64,000 bases of DNA from Cladocopium goreaui (GCA_947184155.2 CAMXCT020000469.1:541001-605000); one strand, 5' to 3'. Numbered from the stretch's first letter, positions 40,610-51,954 are shown. Made by a program: numbers and translations. Notes: generated from the sequence alone by a model not told the origin.

Positions 40610-40765
40610 CAGGTGTGATTTCTCTTCAACTTGGATTTTTTTTTGTTCCTCCATGTACAGCTACCCTAAGGTGATTGAACGTAACTATGGAAAATCACCA
40701 TCTTTAATAGGCAAGTCATCATAAATCATCTACACATGAGCCATTGTCCATACAATGTGGGGCCC
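40610..40765. repeat. segmental duplication, copy 1
   Basis: Matches 59885-60045 (AGGTGTGATTTCTC, TTCCTCCATGTACAGC, TAAGGTGATTGAACG, CATGAGCCATTGTCC), a few differences in about 150 bp, and in both copies leads into a family C element. Confidence 0.85.
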
Positions 40766-40875
40766 CCAAGATAGCTAAGTTGGTTTATAACTCCCATAAC
40801 TATGGTTTATGGTACTTATAACTATAGTTAATGGGGTTTATAAACCAACTTATAACTGGGGGGCCCCACATTGTA
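40751..40875. mobile_element. family C palindrome
   Basis: Ends TACAATGTGGGGCCCCC and GGGGGGCCCCACATTGTA, nearly perfect. Confidence 0.88.
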
Positions 40876-41040
40876 GCTCTAGTATCACATAACCTACAAT
40901 TTTCACATGATGTTTGAACCGACCACCTCCCAAAATCCCCATAAAAACCAGTGAAAACTCCCAAAACGGCACATGTCCAAGGCCCACTCGGCCGATCGGA
41001 ATGCAAGAAGCGTTTTAAATTGATGGATTTTTTTTCCAAT

Positions 41041-41157
41041 CTGGTTGGTGGTTTCAACCTACCCCTCTGAAAAATGATGGAGTGAAAGTCAGTTGGGAAG
41101 ATGAAATTCCCAACTGAATGGAAAGCCATAAAATTGATGTTCCAAACCACCAACCAA
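41041..41157. mobile_element. family B palindrome with CAAT duplication
   Basis: Right end CCACCAACCAA; CAAT on both sides. Confidence 0.85.
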
Positions 41158-41250
41158 CAATGTTTATAAAAGAACGATTCCTTAAATTGGAAAATATCAA
41201 TGCAAACGAAAATGTGGTCCCAATGTTTGAATGCAAGAATCTGTTCAATT

Positions 41251-41335
41251 TACCCTCTGGTAAACTAACATAGCTATTGAAAATGGCCATTTATAGTGAG
41301 TTTTCCCATTAAAAAATGGTGATTTTCGTGTCCAT
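41251..41335. mobile_element. family A, right end lost
   Basis: TACCCTCTGGTAAACTAACA, breaks after AAAAAATGGTGATTTTCG. Confidence 0.75.
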
Positions 41336-41365
41336 ATACTGTTGACTATACAGAGGCGCCATAGA

Positions 41366-41462
41366 TATCACCCACGATGCCTTCGCAGAGGCCATGCCAG
41401 CGGCTCGCGGGTTGTGTTTGCACGCTACACGTAGCGACCAGACCCGTTTGAGGCCCGTTGTA
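41366..41462 (+). CDS. candidate exon, unrecognised
   Basis: The plus strand after CGCCATAG reads ITHDAFAEAMPAARGLCLHA then TRSDQTRLRPV, with G/C third positions in its centre. The minus strand is also open. Confidence 0.35.
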
Positions 41463-41599
41463 ATTGTGGGTTATAACTGTTACTAGTCTAATTTGGGTGT
41501 ACTTAAAAGAATAACTTATGTGTAAGTCTCTTATGATACATATTGAATATATATATATATATATTCAACATATCAGTGTATATATATAGCATATCATAG

Positions 41600-42360
41600 T
41601 TGCACTATATGTATACCAGTTATGATCAGTTATGTATATTACATATAAAGTTATGTATATTACATATGATAATATATATATATATATGGGAGGTTCCTGA
41701 AATGGGGGGACTTGCAGTTCTCATCCCTCTGAAAGTTGCCGGATCCTCTTCCGTTCAAGCAGATGTGGCAGTCAATAAGACGTTAATAACATAATATGAT
41801 GCATATATAATAATATGGTTATAAATGACATAATGGTTATAATGGTTATAATGGCTATATATGGTTATAATATGGTTAATAACAATTATAATGGCAATAT
41901 ATATGGTTATGTCAATAACATAATGGTTAAGTATTTTTTGTCAACACTTCTATTAGCATAAAATAATGTGTTATAAAACTGTATGGTGAATATACTATGG
42001 TTATTTATGACATGATCATCATCTATTAATATTATATACTAATATCATATATGACATAATATGGTGAATATACTATGTGTATGAATCGTATTAATGTATA
42101 TGATGATGGATGGTGAATATTATTAACAAATATGTAACTGTATTGATTACAAATGTCGCTAATGTAATAATGATGAGTGTATAATATATAATAATGTGAA
42201 TATACTACTATAATAGATTCTTACAGTAACCGTAACTGTTATTAATGTGGCTACAATATTAGATGATGTTCTAGATTATTAGTATATGTATGATACCACG
42301 CATTAATGTAAATATTATCATTTACTGTTATTGTTACTGTTATTCTTGTATGTTACTGTA
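41600..42360. other. AT-rich spacer, no gene seen
   Basis: A run of short ATGGTTATAA, TATGGTGAATATACTATG and TAATAT-type repeats with frequent stops on both strands. Confidence 0.7.
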
Positions 42361-42732
42361 ACTTTGATGTAACATCCCATGAAAACTTTAAGGCCACCTT
42401 GAAAAACCCGTGGCCATCACCGTAAGTTGGTCACTACGAAAAAGTGGCGCAATGAAAATCAAAAGACTCAGTCCGTACTGCTACTCTCGGAGTCTTGACA
42501 TTTCACCAAGCGTTTTCTTCTTCTTCCTCAGTCCAGCGGTAGGATTTAACGAAGAGACATGGTGATATTCACTGGAATGTAAGAAAAAACAGTTAACTAT
42601 GGTTTATGGTAAATATATCTATAGTTGTATAATGGCTTTGTAGACCAACTTATAATCGAAATGGTGATTTATATAGAGATTTTGGATGGGATTCAAGTAG
42701 GAATGGTGGCTTTAATGGGATTTAATGGGGAC

Positions 42733-42836
42733 ATACCCTCCAGTAATTTAACAGTTTGCAAGCCGGAAGCCATGGCCCATTCAGTTTGAGGATTTACAGT
42801 GTTTAATAGCATGATGATTTGTCCCTAGCAAACGGT
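42733..42836. mobile_element. family A variant with GTTTGC arms
   Basis: TACCCTCCAGTAATTTAACA, AGTTTGCAAGCCGGAAGCCA, and CTAGCAAACGGTTA at the right, abutting the next copy head to tail. Confidence 0.65.
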
Positions 42837-42948
42837 TACCCTCTGGTAAACATACAAAAAGCGAACTGGAAAAATCACCATCTTTAATAGGTAAATCAAC
42901 TATTTCTATGTGCCATGTTCAGTAGCTATGTTAAATGACCGGAGGCTA
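42837..42948. mobile_element. family A palindrome
   Basis: TACCCTCTGGTAAACATACA with AAAAAGCGAACTGG; right end ATGACCGGAGGCTA. Confidence 0.78.
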
Positions 42949-43037
42949 GTCGTTACCAGGTAGATACACCGTGTATCTCAGACTTGAGATGGACGTGCGA
43001 ATCATTACAGGTAGATAAATTGTTCAATAAAACACCA

Positions 43038-43143
43038 TACCCTCTGGTAGTTTAGCATAGCTATGGAAAATAGCCCAGTTATAGTTGATTTACCTATTAA
43101 AAGTAATGATATTCAATAGTTTCTTGTATGTTTACCAGAGGGA
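43038..43143. mobile_element. family A palindrome
   Basis: Left TACCCTCTGGTAGTTTAGCA; right TTTACCAGAGGGAATGGG. The 40 bp after it are duplicated at 58238. Confidence 0.8.
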
Positions 43144-43170
43144 ATGGGATAAGGCCAGCCATAGGGATAG

Positions 43171-43231
43171 CTACCCCGATCACCCGATCATACGCTTTCA
43201 GCAACTCCAGGATGCCATGGGACTAGATGTG
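43171..43231 (+). CDS. candidate exon, unrecognised
   Basis: The plus strand reads YPDHPIIRFQQLQDAMGLD, ending GAT followed by GTGGTAACC. It sits just right of a family A copy. Confidence 0.35.
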
Positions 43232-43945
43232 GTAACCCATAAAGCATCCCCAATATCACCAGAAACGGGTGGGAATTAAGCATGAATCGATTTTTGATAA
43301 TCTTGCGTTTGCCATATCATATCAAATTATCTCAAAATGTTCCTATGATTTCCAGCTTTCTAACATGTTCTACCGATTGGCTGGAAATCATGTGGTTGGG
43401 TCCCACGAAATTCGTAGCTCCAAAATTTCCTCCCCATTGAAAAAAAGGGAATATGAATACAACATAATACAAGCATAGTTCCTCATAGGTCCTCAGCTCC
43501 CTGACCACTGATAGTATCTCCATTCCTTTCCCATTCTACCTTTTGCTCAAAACATGGTATAATCCATCCAATAGGAATCCTAAGATAATGGATATAGTAA
43601 ACTGAAATGTAAAATCCCACTTTAAAATAGTGATATTCATAACTCTTCTATCTTTTAATGGGTTACTAAGTTACAACAAATGATTTTTTCTGGAGGTTTC
43701 TGTAAAAAACCAGCAGGGAAACCTCCAAATGGATTTAGCGATTGTCTATTAATAGTAGTGATTTTCATCATGGACAATCCATGAATAGTTATTATGAATC
43801 CATTGTTATAAAACCTGAATTATATATATATATAAAGTCATATATATATTATATTTATATACTGTATATATTATAGTTATAGATATATAATTGATATATA
43901 TATATATGGAGGTTGTCCTAAATTATTGTTCCCACAAAGGCCTCT

Positions 43946-43976
43946 TGGGCCGGCCTTGCGCCAACCTTGCGCGTTT
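43946..43976. repeat. GGGCCGGCCTTGCGC motif, left copy
   Basis: CTTGGGCCGGCCTTGCGC then AACCTTGCGCG; the same motif is at 47149 in the same orientation, bracketing a 3.2-kb low-complexity block. Confidence 0.75.
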
Positions 43977-43999
43977 CTTGCGCGACCACACTCCCGGAT

Positions 44000-44885
44000 C
44001 ACTTTCATCATTTCATTTGCTTTTCATTATTATTCTCATACTTGTTTTCGAATGTTTAATATTTAGTATTCACTTAATTATCACTTAGTCTATTTCTTTA
44101 TCTATTTTTACGGGTTTTGTTTGGCTTACTTACTTAATTTGCTTAACTCACTTTACTTATTTTACTTGTTTTTGACTTAGTCTCCTTATTTTATTTTCTT
44201 TATTTACTTTACTCTACTTATTTTACTTTATCCTACTCTATTTTTTTACTTCGATTTAGTTTTTTAACTGTTTTTTATTTTCTTACTTACTTGCTCATTT
44301 TATGTATTTGATTTACTTGACTTATTTTATTCATTTTGATTACTTGCTCAATCACGTACTTGCTTTGATTACTTTACTTTCTTTCTGTCTCTACGGGCAA
44401 TAACTATGTTACTGTCTTGCTTACTTGAAGATATCTTTTGTTAATTCTATATTGACTGCGTTACTTTACTTTTTCTGGTTCCTTTATTTTCGTTTTTGTT
44501 GCATCACATTATTCTGTTTGCTTACTTTCTCGTATTTATTCACTTTCATACTGGCTCTCACAACTTACTCTATCTATGTATGTGGGTGGGCTTGCGAATG
44601 GCATTTTTCTGTGTTTTCAGACCCTTTTCAGACCTGTTTCAGACCAATTGGGCAGTCGCTTCCAATTTACAGACTCAGGGTAGCCCCAGCTTTCTATGAC
44701 TACTACTAATACTACCAATATTACTTTTAATATTAATGTACTTCTACTATTCTTGGTGTTGTTATTGTTAGTATTACCGCTACTATTCTTATTTGATTGC
44801 TATTACTAATACTAAAATTATTATTGTTTTTTATAATGGGTGTGATTTTTTCAAAATTATTACTACTATTATTACTATTTCTTTG
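44000..44885. repeat. pyrimidine-skewed TTACTT-rich block
   Basis: The plus strand is very poor in G and rich in TTACTT, TTTACTT and CTTATTTT. No convincing gene. Contains the first copy of the 260-bp repeat at 44393. Confidence 0.8.
44393..44668. repeat. 260-bp diverged direct repeat, copy 1
   Basis: CTACGGGCAATAACTATG through TTTTCAGACCCTTTTCAGAC and GTTTCAGACCAATTGGGCAG; the second copy at 45412-45650 is similar. Confidence 0.85.
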
Positions 44886-45265
44886 GCGACTACTACTACT
44901 ACTACTACTACTACTATTACTACTACTACTACTACTACTACTACTAGTACTACTACTACTACTACTATTACTACTACTGCTACTACTACTACTCCTGCTG
45001 CTGCTACTACTACTACTACTCCTGCTGCTGCTACTACTACTACTGCTGCTGCTGCTACCACTACTACTACTACTACTGCTGCTGCTGCTACTACCACTAC
45101 TACTACTGCTGCTGCTGCTGCTGCTACCACTACTACTACTACTACTACTATTACTACTTTTATTGTTATCACAAATATTACAACTGCTGCTGCTATTATT
45201 ACTATTACTACTATTTTTACTTTTGCTATTACGACTACTACTACTACTATTATTATTAATTTGAA
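44885..45265. repeat. CTA/CTG trinucleotide array
   Basis: Long ACTACTACT array with blocks of CTG. Open in several frames as poly-Leu/poly-Thr/poly-Val; not a gene. Confidence 0.96.
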
Positions 45266-45411
45266 TACTGGTACTGTACTTATTGATTGTTTTTGCTGAT
45301 TTATTTTTAATTTACGCATTATCCACTCACCGGTTTCAATTCTTTGGCTTATTTGTTTTATTTCACATGTATGAATTTCTTGCTTATTCACCTACTTGCT
45401 TTACTTACTTT

Positions 45412-45650
45412 ACGGGCAATACCTATGTTACTCACTTGCTTACTTGAAAACCTCTCTTGTTAATTCTCGACTGACCTTGTTACTTTACCTTTTCTGGTTT
45501 GTTACTTTCTCTCCTTAATTTGCCTCGCACTATTCTGTTTGCTTACTTTCCTGTGTGGATTCACTTACATACACTCTCTATGTATGGCACTTTTCCGTGT
45601 TTTCAGACCCTTTTCAGACCTGTTTCAGACCAATCGGGCAGCCGATTCCA
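45412..45650. repeat. 260-bp diverged direct repeat, copy 2
   Basis: TTACGGGCAATACCTATG through GTTTCAGACCAATCGGGCAG. Confidence 0.85.
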
Positions 45651-46139
45651 ACTTACAGACCATTGAATTATGAAGGTTAATTGTTCATTGGTAGTTAATC
45701 GGGGTTGCCCATAGGTGGTAATACTTACTGACCATCCAAGTTCATGTTTCATCACCATTATTGATAGGGAAACCACTAGTCTTGGGGGCACACCATTCTT
45801 GTACAAACCCATATTGGAGATTCATGATGGTCAGTATGGAGATTGATGATGCTTCAAGTATGGAGATTCATGATGGTCAGTCAAAAATGGGCAGTAACCA
45901 ATTGAGACCATCCTAATAATATATCCAACAATGATGGTTTGAAAATGATTGTGACGAATGGGTAATGACCAACGATACGCGGTTTCATAATGCCCCAGAA
46001 GGTTAATGATAATGATGACTGGTAATTCATACTGGTTGGCGATCATGGATAACTAAACAAGCCTCATAACATTAAAGTATTTCTTCTAAGAAAAAATCGT
46101 AGCTCAAGCTGTCCCTTACGATCAGCAACTAGATAACTA

Positions 46140-46235
46140 ATTAGGCTGGCTGGCTGGCTGGCTGGCTGCCTTGGTTGGTTGGTTGGTTGGTTGGTTGGTT
46201 GGTTGGTTGGTTGGTTGTTTGGTTGGTTGGCTGTG
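46140..46235. repeat. GGCT and TTGG tetranucleotide array
   Basis: Four GGCT then about ten TTGG units, giving Val-Gly-Trp-Leu frames that are not genes. Followed by TTTCAGACCTGTTTCAGACC, the motif that ends the 260-bp repeats. Confidence 0.95.
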
Positions 46236-46481
46236 TGGTTGGAATTGCAAAGAACATATTTGTTTCAGACCTGTTTCAGACCTGTTTCAGACGTCTTTCG
46301 GCTTTACTCCCAACTTCGAAAACAAGGAGAGCCTGCAAACTGGCAACCAAAACAAATAACCGACTGGGACAGCCGGGTGGCCAACAGGAATATAAGAGCT
46401 ATGAAGCGGGCCTCCGCCGTGTGTTTTTTTTCCAAACTGCTTGCTGGGTTCATGTCTTGCAAGCAAGAGACGGATAAATTC

Positions 46482-46862
46482 TTACAGCCCGGACCTTTGG
46501 TCAAATGGCAAAGTCATGATCAAAGAACACTCTTGGTTCCTCATCGCTTCCACTCCAAGCGGGCAACGCTGCAGGAGCACTTTCCGCTTCTCATCGATAT
46601 CTTCCAAGCCAGACATCGCGATGGCCAGTGATATGAGGCACCAGATTGTGATTTCCTGTGGCACTTGTAATTCTTGGGAATGGTACCGTTCTAGAATCGC
46701 GATGGATCTAGAAAGTATCTCGTGGGCCGCACTTCGCCCAAACCTTTCGCCTAACATGGCAAGGCGTTTTTCCACTGCTGCTTCGAGAGTGTCTGCCTTT
46801 GTGGCAGCCGTCGCAGGAACCATCGGCAGCTGTTCGTTTCCAACAACCGTCGTTTCCAACTT
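46482..46862 (-). CDS. candidate terminal exon or gene, unrecognised
   Basis: The minus strand is open for about 125 codons to a TAA: LETTVVGNEQLPMVPATAAT, KADTLEAAVEKRLAMLGERF, SRSIAILERYHSQELQVPQE, ITIWCLISLAIAMSGLEDID, LIMTLPFDQRSGL. It is helical, with one hydrophobic stretch. Upstream the frame runs into the TAG array as poly-Thr/Ser; an AG at ACTAAG before LETT could be the acceptor. No family recognised. Confidence 0.55.
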   Translation of the reverse strand, partial: KLETTVVGNEQLPMVPATAATKADTLEAAVEKRLAMLGERFGRSAAHEILSRSIAILERYHSQELQVPQEITIWCLISLAIAMSGLEDIDEKRKVLLQRCPLGVEAMRNQECSLIMTLPFDQRSGL

Positions 46863-47053
46863 AGTAGTAGTAGTAGTAGTAGTAATAGTAGTAGTAGTAG
46901 TAGCAATCGTAATAATCGTAGTACTAGTAGTACTAGTAATAATAATAGTAGTAGTACTAGTAGTAGTAGTAGTAGTAGTAGTAGCAATCGTAATAATCGT
47001 AGTACTAGTAGTACTAGTAATAATAATAGTAGTAGTACTAGTAGTAGTAGTAC

Positions 47054-47088
<35 letters not shown>

Positions 47089-47096
47089 ATCAAAGT
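46862..47096. repeat. TAG trinucleotide array
   Basis: GTAGTAGTA array with interruptions (AATCGTAATAATCGTAGTAC, seen twice). It is the reverse complement type of the CTA array at 44885. Confidence 0.95.
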
Positions 47097-47148
47097 GTTA
47101 ATTAAAAATAGTACTTGTAATAATGATAACAATAGTACTTGCGCGTAC

Positions 47149-47178
47149 CTTGGGCCGGCCTTGCGCGAAACTTGCGCG
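47149..47178. repeat. GGGCCGGCCTTGCGC motif, right copy
   Basis: CTTGGGCCGGCCTTGCGC then GAAACTTGCGCG. Confidence 0.75.
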
Positions 47179-47354
47179 ATGCAGGTTTTAGACCGTGGGA
47201 AAAATGGGTAAATAGGTCCTTTACTAAAAACCTTTCTGGGGTTTTTGGACGGCTCCCATATATTATAGAATATAATAGTTAGTGGTTAGGTTTCCGCTAC
47301 TCCGTCTTTTCATAAATCCCATTTAACTAACGACCTCTTTAAGTTTCCGCTGAC

Positions 47355-47477
47355 CTAACGATGACCTCGGAGTGACCACACACCCCAACCGCTTTTCGGA
47401 AAGGCACTGGCCCGCACATTCTCAACGTCATCCTGGACGAGCGAAACGTTGGCGCCGGGCGCTGTGATGATGAAACG
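47355..47477 (-). CDS. candidate terminal exon, unrecognised
   Basis: The minus strand reads FIITAPGANVSLVQDDVENV then RASAFPKSGWGVWSLRGHR and TAG, with coding-like third positions. A second minus frame is open as well. Confidence 0.42.
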   Translation of the reverse strand, partial: RFIITAPGANVSLVQDDVENVRASAFPKSGWGVWSLRGHR

Positions 47478-47534
47478 TTAAACGACAGATAGCGAGATAC
47501 CCTAGGGTAAACATGGGTAAACTAATGGTTAATC

Positions 47535-47638
47535 TGGTTGGTGGTATACCTACCCCTCTGAAAAGTATGAAAGTCAGTTGGGATGATGATTCTTCCCAGT
47601 ATATGGAAAAATAAAAAATGTTTATAACCACCAACGAG
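47535..47638. mobile_element. family B palindrome with TAAT duplication
   Basis: Right end CCACCAACGAG; TAAT on both sides. Confidence 0.83.
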
Positions 47639-47998
47639 TAATGGTTAATAGTGGTTAGTCATGGTTAGTCATGCTTATAATATACATGGTATGCATACGT
47701 ACGTTCTCGTATCTTTGCAGACAGGGAATGCTACGTTGTGAGATCTTCTCTTGCACTAGCACATTGTGACGTGTTTTGGGTTACGTTGCGTCATCGGCTC
47801 TTGTCTTTACGTTGTGAGATTTTCTCTTGCACTTTTTAGCATATCTCCTAGCTTATGTTGTAATTCCTTTTCTTGTGTTTTCCTTGGAAGCAAGCGATCA
47901 GCAATGGTTGGCAAGACTTGATGTCAATCACAGGACATGCTTTCAGCAATCGACGCGCTTTTTCAAGAGGTGTTGTCCATTAAAAACCAATGGAATGT

Positions 47999-48087
47999 TA
48001 CCCTCTGGTAATTCAACGTAGCTATTGAAAATGGCCATTTATAGCGGATTTACCCACCATCGTTATGTAAAGGTTTACCAGAGGGTA
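47999..48087. mobile_element. family A, short
   Basis: TACCCTCTGGTAATTCAACG and GTTTACCAGAGGGTA; part of the right arm is deleted. Confidence 0.8.
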
Positions 48088-48352
48088 CCATGGGTACCCA
48101 ACCTTTCCGGGATTCGCTAGCTGACATTCTATCATGAAATGGAAGTTTCCTGTACCATGGGGTACCCCCAAATCGCCATTTGGAGGTACCCCCATTTATG
48201 GAAACCCCCATTTATGATATGAAATGACTACGTGCCGCCACATGCGCCACATTTGATTCCAACAAATTAAAATCCAACCGCAGCAACCGCGACGTTACAA
48301 ATCCATCAAAATCGTAAATGTGGGATGGTGGATCCTATTGCTTTATTACCAT

Positions 48353-48461
48353 TACCCTCTGGTAAACATACAAAAAAACTATGGAAAATCACCATTTTTT
48401 ATGGTAAATCAGCTGTAAATGGGCCATTTTCCATAGCTATGTAAACGTTTACCAGAGGGTA
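48353..48461. mobile_element. family A palindrome, unequal arms
   Basis: The left arm has ACATACAAAAAAACTATGG, the right CCATAGCTATGTAAACG: two arm types in one element. Confidence 0.83.
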
Positions 48462-48599
48462 CATCCAATGGAATCTTGATGGAACGTTAATGGTAGATGA
48501 ATGGCATAGATGTTATATATAGACGACCAACAAACATATGCGGAATCATGGGGAGATATAGAGATGTAATGGGATGTAATGTCTCGTAGGGTGAGTTTG

Positions 48600-48720
48600 T
48601 CTGAAAATTTAAGGAGAAACCCCCCAACATCTGATTGCGTATCGGCGTATCATCATGTGAAAACTGCTCATCTTGTACATCTAATTGCGTATCATCATGT
48701 TCTCTGCTCATCTTGTATGT
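48600..48720. repeat. direct repeat of about 55 bp
   Basis: CATCTGATTGCGTATCGGCG and CATCTAATTGCGTATCATCA, each followed by CATGTGAAAACTGCTCATC or CATGTTCTCTGCTCATC. The minus frame across it is open but repetitive. Confidence 0.7.
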
Positions 48721-48897
48721 TTTTGGGAATCCAAGTGGAGGTTTCCTAAAATGGTGGCCACCCCAAATCATCCATTTTAAGATGTGTTCCATTAATTAAA
48801 AACGATCCAGCTATTGGGGTAACCCCATATGGTTTTCTGCTTTTGAAATCAAAGACAACAAGTCTCCAGCTTTACTGGAAAAATCATCTACAGATGA

Positions 48898-49042
48898 AAA
48901 ATCGCGATGGTGCTCTCAAATCACCAGAGGGTACACAGCTTGAAACGCACATGGAACCACTACGAGATACTATGAGGTTGTCTCAAAAGACACCCAGAAT
49001 TCTCAAATCACCGTGTTCATCTCAAAACTGGAAAGCTTTCGG
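48898..49042 (+). CDS. candidate exon, unrecognised
   Basis: The plus strand reads NRDGALKSPEGTQLETHMEP then LRDTMRLSQKTPRILKSPCS. It contains CACCAGAGGGTAC, which resembles a family A end, so it may be decayed element sequence instead. Confidence 0.25.
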
Positions 49043-49618
49043 TTTTCCCCCATGCATGGTCGGTGAATCTTAGATACCTGCCAAAAAAAAAAATAGCTGG
49101 TGAGTACATTTCACCATTGGCAAAAGATTTTAAAGATTAATAATAAAGTAGTTACTTAACATTATTATTAATGATAAGCCAATAAAAGATTAATAATCTT
49201 TATAGTTAATAATGATGGTAAAAAATAATCTTTATAATATTTTATTGTTACTATGGTATTGCCATAGTTCGTATCTGACAAAAAAATCTGACCCAGAAGG
49301 ACGGAAAATCTGATCGGATTCCCCAAAAAAAACGTGGGATTTCCATTGACAAATGGCTGAAGTAACTGAGTGGGTCTCCTCAGGTCGGTGGGTCCCAGTT
49401 ATACATCGAGGTTTCCATAGTTTCCCAATTCTTTTATTTAGGTTTCGAGGTTTCCATAGTCATGGGGGTTCCTCAATAGCTGGATGGTTTTTATCCCATC
49501 TACAAATGGATGATAACTAGGGGTGCCCCCATTTTAGGAAACCCCCAAATGGTTTTTTCCTAACCCCAGTTTCGTTCACCACTTACTAAACCATTAATGA
49601 CTAGTACTGCACCACCAT

Positions 49619-49698
49619 TTATGAGGAGAACCGCATGGATTTACGGCCGATCCTCGCTGCAAACGTAGCAACAGAGGAATGCCACACACGCTGCAACC
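49619..49698 (+). CDS. candidate exon, unrecognised
   Basis: The plus strand reads YEENRMDLRPILAANVATEE then CHTRCNLGRR; the minus strand is also open. Confidence 0.35.
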
Positions 49699-49981
49699 TA
49701 GGCCGCAGATGTTTTCATAGGGTAAACTATCATAGTGGAAAAACCATGAAAACCCAGGAAAGTGGTCTAGAAATGGTTGATTTTCCACGTCTATGTTATA
49801 TTTTATCCCAGGGTGCCATAATATCCATCCGTTTGCTTTTCCTTGTTATGCTTGTTTAATAGACAGTGGCACATCTTCACCAATCACACCATTGCCGCAT
49901 ACCATTATAGCAAAGCTGACCTCCGAATGTAAGTTGGATGATGAATTGACCCTCATTTAGCTACAGTTTTGAAGTTTGATT

Positions 49982-50135
49982 TACCATCTGGTTATTTAAC
50001 ATAGCCATGGAAAATCACCATTTTTAATCCTCTGGTAAACGTTTACATAGCTATGGAAAATCACTATGTTTAATGGGTAAATCCACTATTTCTATGGCCA
50101 TTTTCCATGGCTATGTAACAAATAACCAGAGGGTA
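49982..50135. mobile_element. family A with an extra left arm
   Basis: The outer left arm (TACCATCTGGTTATTTAACA) pairs with the right end (AACAAATAACCAGAGGGTA). A second, different left arm (CCTCTGGTAAACGTTTACAT) sits between them, so two family A types are fused. Confidence 0.82.
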
Positions 50136-50158
50136 GTCCTCTAAAAATGTGAACATAT

Positions 50159-50268
50159 TTACACCCGCCAAGTCCAATCATTCCCCCGGACGTTGGGATC
50201 CAAACTCTGGTGTTTTTTGTTGAGCTGCCACCACAGAAATCGAGCCGCGATTTCCACCATGTAGCATC
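50159..50268 (-). CDS. candidate terminal exon, unrecognised
   Basis: The minus strand after AAATAG reads MVEIAARFLWWQLNKKHQSL then DPNVRGNDWTWRV and TAA; rich in Trp. Borders on a family A copy. Not recognised. Confidence 0.45.
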
Positions 50269-50617
50269 TATTTACCATTATTCACCAACCATTTAGCACC
50301 CAAGAGTGGAGACAAGCGAAAACCCATCATCATAAAATCAGAAATCATCGAACATCATCATAATAAATCATCATAAACATTCCTAAAACATCCTAATTCA
50401 TCCCATAGATCCATAAGATATCAACACACATGTTCAGGTTCCTGTACATGGAGGGTGCCTAACATGGGGTACCCCCCAGTTATCATCCAGTCGTCATGGT
50501 CGACCAATGGTCGATCTTGATTTTCACTCGTCCATGGTGACGACTGGGGTAGCCCTTATGACTTCAGAACCCGCCTTATGGATTCACAAATGGAGTTAAT
50601 CCAATAACTATGCTTTA

Positions 50618-50862
50618 TAACTCCAATAACTATGGTTTATAACTCCAATAAGTACCATAAATGGATGAGTTGGTTTATAACTCCAATAACTATGGTTTAT
50701 AACTCCAATAAGTACCATAAATGGATGAGTTGGTTTATAACTCCAATAACTATGGTTTATAACTCCAATAAGTACCATAAATGGATGAGTTTGTTTTATA
50801 ACTCCAATAACTATGGTTTATAACTCCAATAAGTACCATAAATGGATGAGTTGGTGAACATA
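50618..50862. repeat. 60-bp tandem repeat, four copies
   Basis: Unit TAACTCCAATAACTATGGTT, TATAACTCCAATAAGTACCA, TAAATGGATGAGTTGGTTTA. The unit is built from the arm sequence of family C, so it is probably an amplified piece of one. Confidence 0.93.
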
Positions 50863-50996
50863 ACTCCAATTTCACTATGGTTTATGGTACTTATAACTAT
50901 AGGTTTCATGGGGCGAATCTAAACCAACTAACATACAGTAACATACCACCAACAAACATAGGGGAATCACGGGGATCAAGAAAAAAGGGATGTAAC

Positions 50997-51205
50997 TACC
51001 CTCTGGTAAACTAACAGTTTGCTATTGAAAATGGTGATTTTAACAGTGTTTCAATGGTTAGATCCTAAGATGTTGGTTACTTCGATTCCAATTTTCCTAC
51101 AGATTCACATTCTATGGTGGTTGAAAATTGCCGTAGAAATAGTTGATTTACCCATTAAAAATGGTGATGTTCCCACAGTTTTTTGTTAACCTTTACCAGA
51201 GGGTA
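50997..51205. mobile_element. family A with an internal insertion
   Basis: Normal ends (TACCCTCTGGTAAACTAACA, CCTTTACCAGAGGGTA) but 209 bp long; about 100 bp of unrelated sequence lies between GTGATTTTAACAG and GAAATAGTTGATTTACCC. Confidence 0.8.
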
Positions 51206-51883
51206 ATCACTGCTTTGTCCACCATAAATAACCCCATGTCTTCATCCATATATTACCCCATTTATAATCTGCCAAAAAAATATCCTATAATCCATCATTT
51301 AGCAACCATCATGAATACCAACCAACACATTCACCATTAATATTAAAATAACCATCAGTAAATAACCATCATAAACCATTCTTGACCATCATTAACCATT
51401 CACGATTCTTAAAATGAATTCTGTAAGTTGATCTTCACCATCTCTTCTTTTCATCAAGCCAACCATTAAAAAAAAACAACACTTTTACAGTACACCACAT
51501 TGTTAACCAATTAGAAAAACCATTGTTGCGTTTAAAAAAGATCGCGGGGAAGATGTGGTGTTTGTTAATTATGTAAAATCCATCCATTAACCAATTAACT
51601 TTTAACAATGGTTTTCATGATGGATTAAGAAGTTTTCTGATGATTTTTCACATTCCATATATTAATGATGGTTAACATTCACAAATTACCACATTATTAA
51701 GGTTAATACTGGTCCATACTTTACTTGTTAACAAGGATGGTTAATGATGGTGATTAACCAATATTACAAAAAAATAACCATAATTGATAAAAACAACTGG
51801 TTAACCATAATTCACCATTCACCATGATTAATCCATCATTAACCATTATTCACCATTCTTACATTCACCATATTAATGATGGT

Positions 51884-51954
51884 TACCATCTGGTATCGGT
51901 AAATCAACTATAAATGGGCCATTTGCACTAGCTATGTTAAACTACCAGAGGGTA
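51884..51954. mobile_element. family A, left half deleted
   Basis: TACCATCTGGTATCGG joined to the right arm; part of the 300-bp duplicated block. Confidence 0.75.

Noticed and set aside
44793..45391. Long poly-Leu, poly-Thr and poly-Val frames
   Set aside because: They are the three phases of the CTA/CTG array on both strands.
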